A DNA stretch of 24,497 bases. Source: JAPUIN01 sp041580375 (GTDB taxonomy: Bacteria > Acidobacteriota > Polarisedimenticolia > Gp22-AA2). Both the position numbers and the translations under genes were made by a program. The stretch's first letter is position 1; every line of letters starts with the position of its first letter. Under the pieces are notes generated by a model, which was not told the origin of the DNA, ran no database searches, and saw only the letters and a program-made list of their open reading frames with translations. The stretch covers positions 1-24,497 of the forward strand of contig JBFGDZ010000031.1 in NCBI GenBank assembly GCA_041580375.1, read 5' to 3'. Positions 22,108-24,497 of this stretch are shown piece after piece.

Positions 22108-22910
22108 ATCGGCCCCGCACCCGCGACCGTCAGGAAGCGGGCGAGAAACTCGCCGATCAGCACGAAGATCACCGCCAGGTACAGGATCCCGGTCGCCGAC
22201 TGGGTCGAACGGATCCGAGCCGTCGCGTGGATCATCCAGGCGAAGATCGCGGGACCGACGAGACCGAAGCCGACTCGCTGCCAGAAGAAGAAGCCGCGTT
22301 CGATCGCCACCTCGCGCAGGAGCGCCTCCACGCCGCCCGGGGATCCGGCGCCGTAGGCGATGAGGCCGGCGGCCAGAAGGAGCCCGCGCAGCGCCACGGC
22401 CCCCGCCAGGATGAGGGAGAACCGGACCAGGTGCTCGACCGGCAGACGCCACCGCACCAGATACCAGTGGCCGAGATTCATCGCGACGATCACCGACCCC
22501 AGGAGGACCGCCGCGGCGACGGCGTTGGCCGGAAAGAGCCAGGCGGCCCCGCCGCCGCGACCCGCCAGCCAGCCGTCCAGCGCCGTCGCCGTGAACGACG
22601 CCAGCACGGCGAGGCCGAGGATGGCGCGGGCATCGCGCCCGCCCGGTGCATAGAGGGCCGCGATGTAGACGACCGTGAGTCCCATGGCGGCGAACGCCGC
22701 GAGGGTGGCGGCGGGTGCCGCCGCGCCGCCCTCGCCCCCCGCCGGCCAGGGCCGGAACGGGAGGCCTAGGGCGAGAAACGCGAGCGCGATCCCGGCGTTC
22801 AGGGCGAAGAAAAACCGCCGGAGCTCCAAAAACGGCGCGATCAGCAGGGCGCCCAGGATACCGGCCGAGGCGGCCGTGAACAGACCGGTCGAAACACCGC
22901 TCAAGGACAA
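22104..22910 (-). CDS. Multi-pass membrane protein of unknown function
   Basis: 268 aa with about eight hydrophobic segments and short loops, for example FTAASAGILGALLIAPFL, LNAGIALAFLALGLPF, LAAFAAMGLTVVYIAALY, AVAAAVLLGSVIVAMNL and AVIFVLIGEFLARFL. A MNLGHWYLVRWRLPVEHLVR segment in the middle is the most conserved-looking part; its His could contact a haem or quinone, which is speculation. The start is set to TTG 22910 because GGGGGAG lies 6 bases upstream. An in-frame GTG at 22943 has no RBS and adds 11 non-membrane residues. It follows moaA and overlaps the zinc-ribbon gene. Confidence 0.75.
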   Translation of the reverse strand: MSLSGVSTGLFTAASAGILGALLIAPFLELRRFFFALNAGIALAFLALGLPFRPWPAGGEGGAAAPAATLAAFAAMGLTVVYIAALYAPGGRDARAILGLAVLASFTATALDGWLAGRGGGAAWLFPANAVAAAVLLGSVIVAMNLGHWYLVRWRLPVEHLVRFSLILAGAVALRGLLLAAGLIAYGAGSPGGVEALLREVAIERGFFFWQRVGFGLVGPAIFAWMIHATARIRSTQSATGILYLAVIFVLIGEFLARFLTVAGAGPM

Positions 22911-22991
22911 GAGATTCTCCCCCGGAGTCCGGCAGGATAGCACAGGCTTTCGGGGCGGGAGCAGGCCGCGCCGCGTGTGCCGGAGGGCCCG

Positions 22992-24020
22992 CTATCCCCC
23001 GATCTGCCACATCTTGCGCGGCGTGCGATCGCGGTAGTACTCCTCCAGCTCGACGCAGCCGCCGCGGCCCTTCGCGGCCACCTCGCCGCGCACGGCCCCG
23101 GCGACGTCCGCATCGCTTCCGCCCGAGCGAAGGATGGTCTTCAGATCGGTCTCCGTACGGGAGAACAGGCAGTTGCGCAGCATGCCGTCCGCGGTCAGCC
23201 GGATGCGGTCGCAACCGGCGCAGAAGGGTTCCGTGACCGGATTGATGAAGCCGACGTCCCCCACGCCATCGGCGAACCGGTACACCGTCGCCGGAGCCGC
23301 CGGCCGCTCGCGTCCGAGGGGGATGAGGGGGTGCAGGGCTTCGATGCGCCGCAGCGCCTCGCCGCCCGGCACCAGGCGATCGAGCTCGAGCGGCTCCCCG
23401 CCGCCCAGCGGCATGAGCTCGATGAACCGGATCTGATACGGGCGCGTGCGCGCCAGCTCGGCGAGCGCGGGGATCTGATCGTCGTTGATCCCGCGCATCA
23501 GGACGACGTTGAGCTTGATCGGCAGGGAGCCGAGACGCTCCAGCTCGGCGAGGCCTTCCAGCACCCGGTCGAGCGCGTCGCGGCGGCTCGCCCGCCGGAA
23601 CGGCCCGGCGTCCAGCGCGTCGAGATGCACGTTGAACCGGTCGATCCCCGCCCGGATCAGAGGCTCCGCCAGCGATTTCAGGAGCAGCCCGTTCGTCGTG
23701 ACGGTCAGCTCCTCGAGCAGCGGGATGGAGCGCAGCATGCGCACGAGCACGTCGAGGTCCTGGCGGAGAAGCGGCTCTCCCCCGGTCAGCCGGACCTGCC
23801 GCACGCCGAGCCCGGCGAGCACACCCACGAGACGGCCGATCTCCTCGAAGGTGAGCAGGTGGCTCCTGGGGAACCACCGGATGCCCCCGGCCGGCATGCA
23901 GTAGAGGCAGCGCAGATTGCAGCGATCGGTCACCGACACCCTGAGGCTGCGGGCGATCCGCCCGTAGCCGTCGATCAGCGATCCGCCCGCCGCGTCGGTG
24001 GTGGTCGAATGGCTCGACAT
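22992..24020 (-). CDS. moaA: GTP 3',8-cyclase (molybdenum cofactor synthesis)
   Basis: A 342-aa radical SAM enzyme that, with MoaC, turns GTP into cyclic pyranopterin monophosphate. The radical SAM motif is C34-x3-C38-x2-C41 (CNLRCLYCMP), followed by RLTGGEPLLRQD. The C-terminal second [4Fe-4S] site is FCAGCDRIRLTADGMLRNCLF, and the protein ends in the GG tail needed for activity (WQIGG). ATG 24020 is chosen. An in-frame ATG at 24038 overlaps the -10 element, and neither has a Shine-Dalgarno sequence. No other moa or mob gene is in the window, so the pathway partners are elsewhere. Confidence 0.96.
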   Translation of the reverse strand: MSSHSTTTDAAGGSLIDGYGRIARSLRVSVTDRCNLRCLYCMPAGGIRWFPRSHLLTFEEIGRLVGVLAGLGVRQVRLTGGEPLLRQDLDVLVRMLRSIPLLEELTVTTNGLLLKSLAEPLIRAGIDRFNVHLDALDAGPFRRASRRDALDRVLEGLAELERLGSLPIKLNVVLMRGINDDQIPALAELARTRPYQIRFIELMPLGGGEPLELDRLVPGGEALRRIEALHPLIPLGRERPAAPATVYRFADGVGDVGFINPVTEPFCAGCDRIRLTADGMLRNCLFSRTETDLKTILRSGGSDADVAGAVRGEVAAKGRGGCVELEEYYRDRTPRKMWQIGG

Positions 24021-24029
24021 GATGCGTCG

Positions 24030-24035
24030 ATTATA
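24030..24035 (-). promoter_or_regulatory. -10 element giving a possibly leaderless moaA transcript
   Basis: Consensus TATAAT on the minus strand, ending only 9 bases before the moaA ATG. The start site would fall near 24022-24024, leaving 2-4 leader bases and no RBS. No convincing -35 box is seen. A Moco riboswitch would not fit in such a leader. Confidence 0.45.
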
Positions 24036-24110
24036 CATGGTCGGCGGAGGGCCTCTCGCGGGCGGAAACCGGGGAGACCGCGGAGGGATCGGAGGGCCGG
24101 GAACGGCCGC

Positions 24111-24464
24111 TCAGGACTTCGGGGCGAACGGGTCGAAGTCGATCTCGTCGTCGGGGGAGGATGTCTCCTTCGTCTCGTGAAGAAGCCGATCGACCACACG
24201 GCCTCCGCGCAGGTGCTCACGGACGATCTCCTTGACGTCGCCCGGCTTCACCCCGCTGTAGACGATGCCGTCCGGGTAGATGATCACGTTCGGGCCGACG
24301 CCGCACAGCCCGAAGCAGATGCACTGGGTCTCCTTGACGCCGGTGAGCAACGACTGTCGCACGAACTCCCGCCGGAATTCCTGGCGGACGCGGTTCGAGT
24401 TGCGCTCGTTGCCGCAGCGTGGTCCCGTGCAGATCAGGACGTGCTTCTTGAAAGGCAGGTTCAA
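24111..24464 (-). CDS. Thioredoxin-fold [2Fe-2S] ferredoxin (NuoE-like)
   Basis: 117 aa. HVLICTGPRCG (8-18) and CICFGLCGVGPNVIIYPDG (48-66) supply cluster ligands Cys12, Cys17, Cys50 and Cys54, with an extra Cys48. IVYSGVKPGDVKEIVREHL is the usual C-terminal helix of this family. This fold occurs as free ferredoxins and in NuoE/HydA-type subunits. The short length points to a free shuttle, or a split NuoE-related domain. The start is TTG 24464, with GGGAG 6 bases upstream. The acidic tail DDEIDFDPF is variable. The 70-base gap to moaA carries that gene's promoter. The upstream neighbour is outside the window. Confidence 0.9.
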   Translation of the reverse strand: MNLPFKKHVLICTGPRCGNERNSNRVRQEFRREFVRQSLLTGVKETQCICFGLCGVGPNVIIYPDGIVYSGVKPGDVKEIVREHLRGGRVVDRLLHETKETSSPDDEIDFDPFAPKS

Positions 24465-24497
24465 CGGGGACTCCCGTGCGCGCGGGCCCCGGCGGTG

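Noticed and set aside
24021..24110. A molybdenum-cofactor riboswitch upstream of moaA
   Set aside because: The gap is about 90 bases and the -10 element sits next to the start codon, leaving no transcribed leader to fold.

Overview
This window is GC-rich bacterial DNA, densely packed with genes and largely on the minus strand. Only thyX and trmB read on the plus strand. The mix suggests a high-GC, respiring environmental bacterium: IscR-type Fe-S regulation, a lipoylated 2-oxo acid dehydrogenase operon, complex I subunits, a long ThyX and a deoxyhypusine-synthase-like fragment. Acidobacteriota or a neighbouring uncultured phylum is plausible, but this is inference because no rRNA or other phylogenetic marker is present. 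No tRNA, rRNA, CRISPR array, prophage or complete transposase gene was seen. No stretch over 300 bases lacks a gene.

Layout (left to right; minus-strand operons read right to left). 1-83: 5' end of a deoxyhypusine-synthase-like gene with its own promoter. 2670-247: Fe-S operon iscR-iscS-erpA/iscA plus a small helical-repeat protein. It is driven by a near-consensus promoter with an IscR-like palindrome over the -10. 10345-2667: promoter, then lpd, two tandem E1-alpha genes, E1-beta, E2, lipB and lipA. This is a 2-oxo acid dehydrogenase complex together with the two enzymes that lipoylate it. 10363-11511: a class V aminotransferase bracketed by inward-facing copies of a ~26-bp repeat. 11665-13954 (+): double-length thyX, then trmB. 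13935-14246: a Rieske ferredoxin, just downstream of a 224-bp two-hairpin element with terminal inverted repeats (14258-14481).

20690-14480: an IscU-like protein lacking one ligand cysteine, nuoI, nuoB, an NDUFAF7/MidA-type methyltransferase, mrp, a parvulin isomerase, a small membrane protein, a BCP peroxiredoxin and an unknown 117-aa protein. Most of these genes overlap or nearly touch. 24020-20687: moaA followed by three uncharacterised membrane or zinc-ribbon/HEAT proteins. 24464-24111: a thioredoxin-fold [2Fe-2S] ferredoxin.

The unifying theme is Fe-S metabolism. There is cluster synthesis (IscS, ErpA, IscU-like, Mrp), and there are its clients (LipA, MoaA, NuoB, NuoI, Rieske, ferredoxin). 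The iscR promoter and the iscU-like/nuo promoter carry related sites at nearly the same position, so the local IscR may control both. The features most worth pursuing are the cloverleaf repeat element and its half copies, the cysteine-deficient IscU-like protein at the head of a nuoI-nuoB-methyltransferase operon, the paired E1-alpha genes, and the divergent duplicated ThyX.
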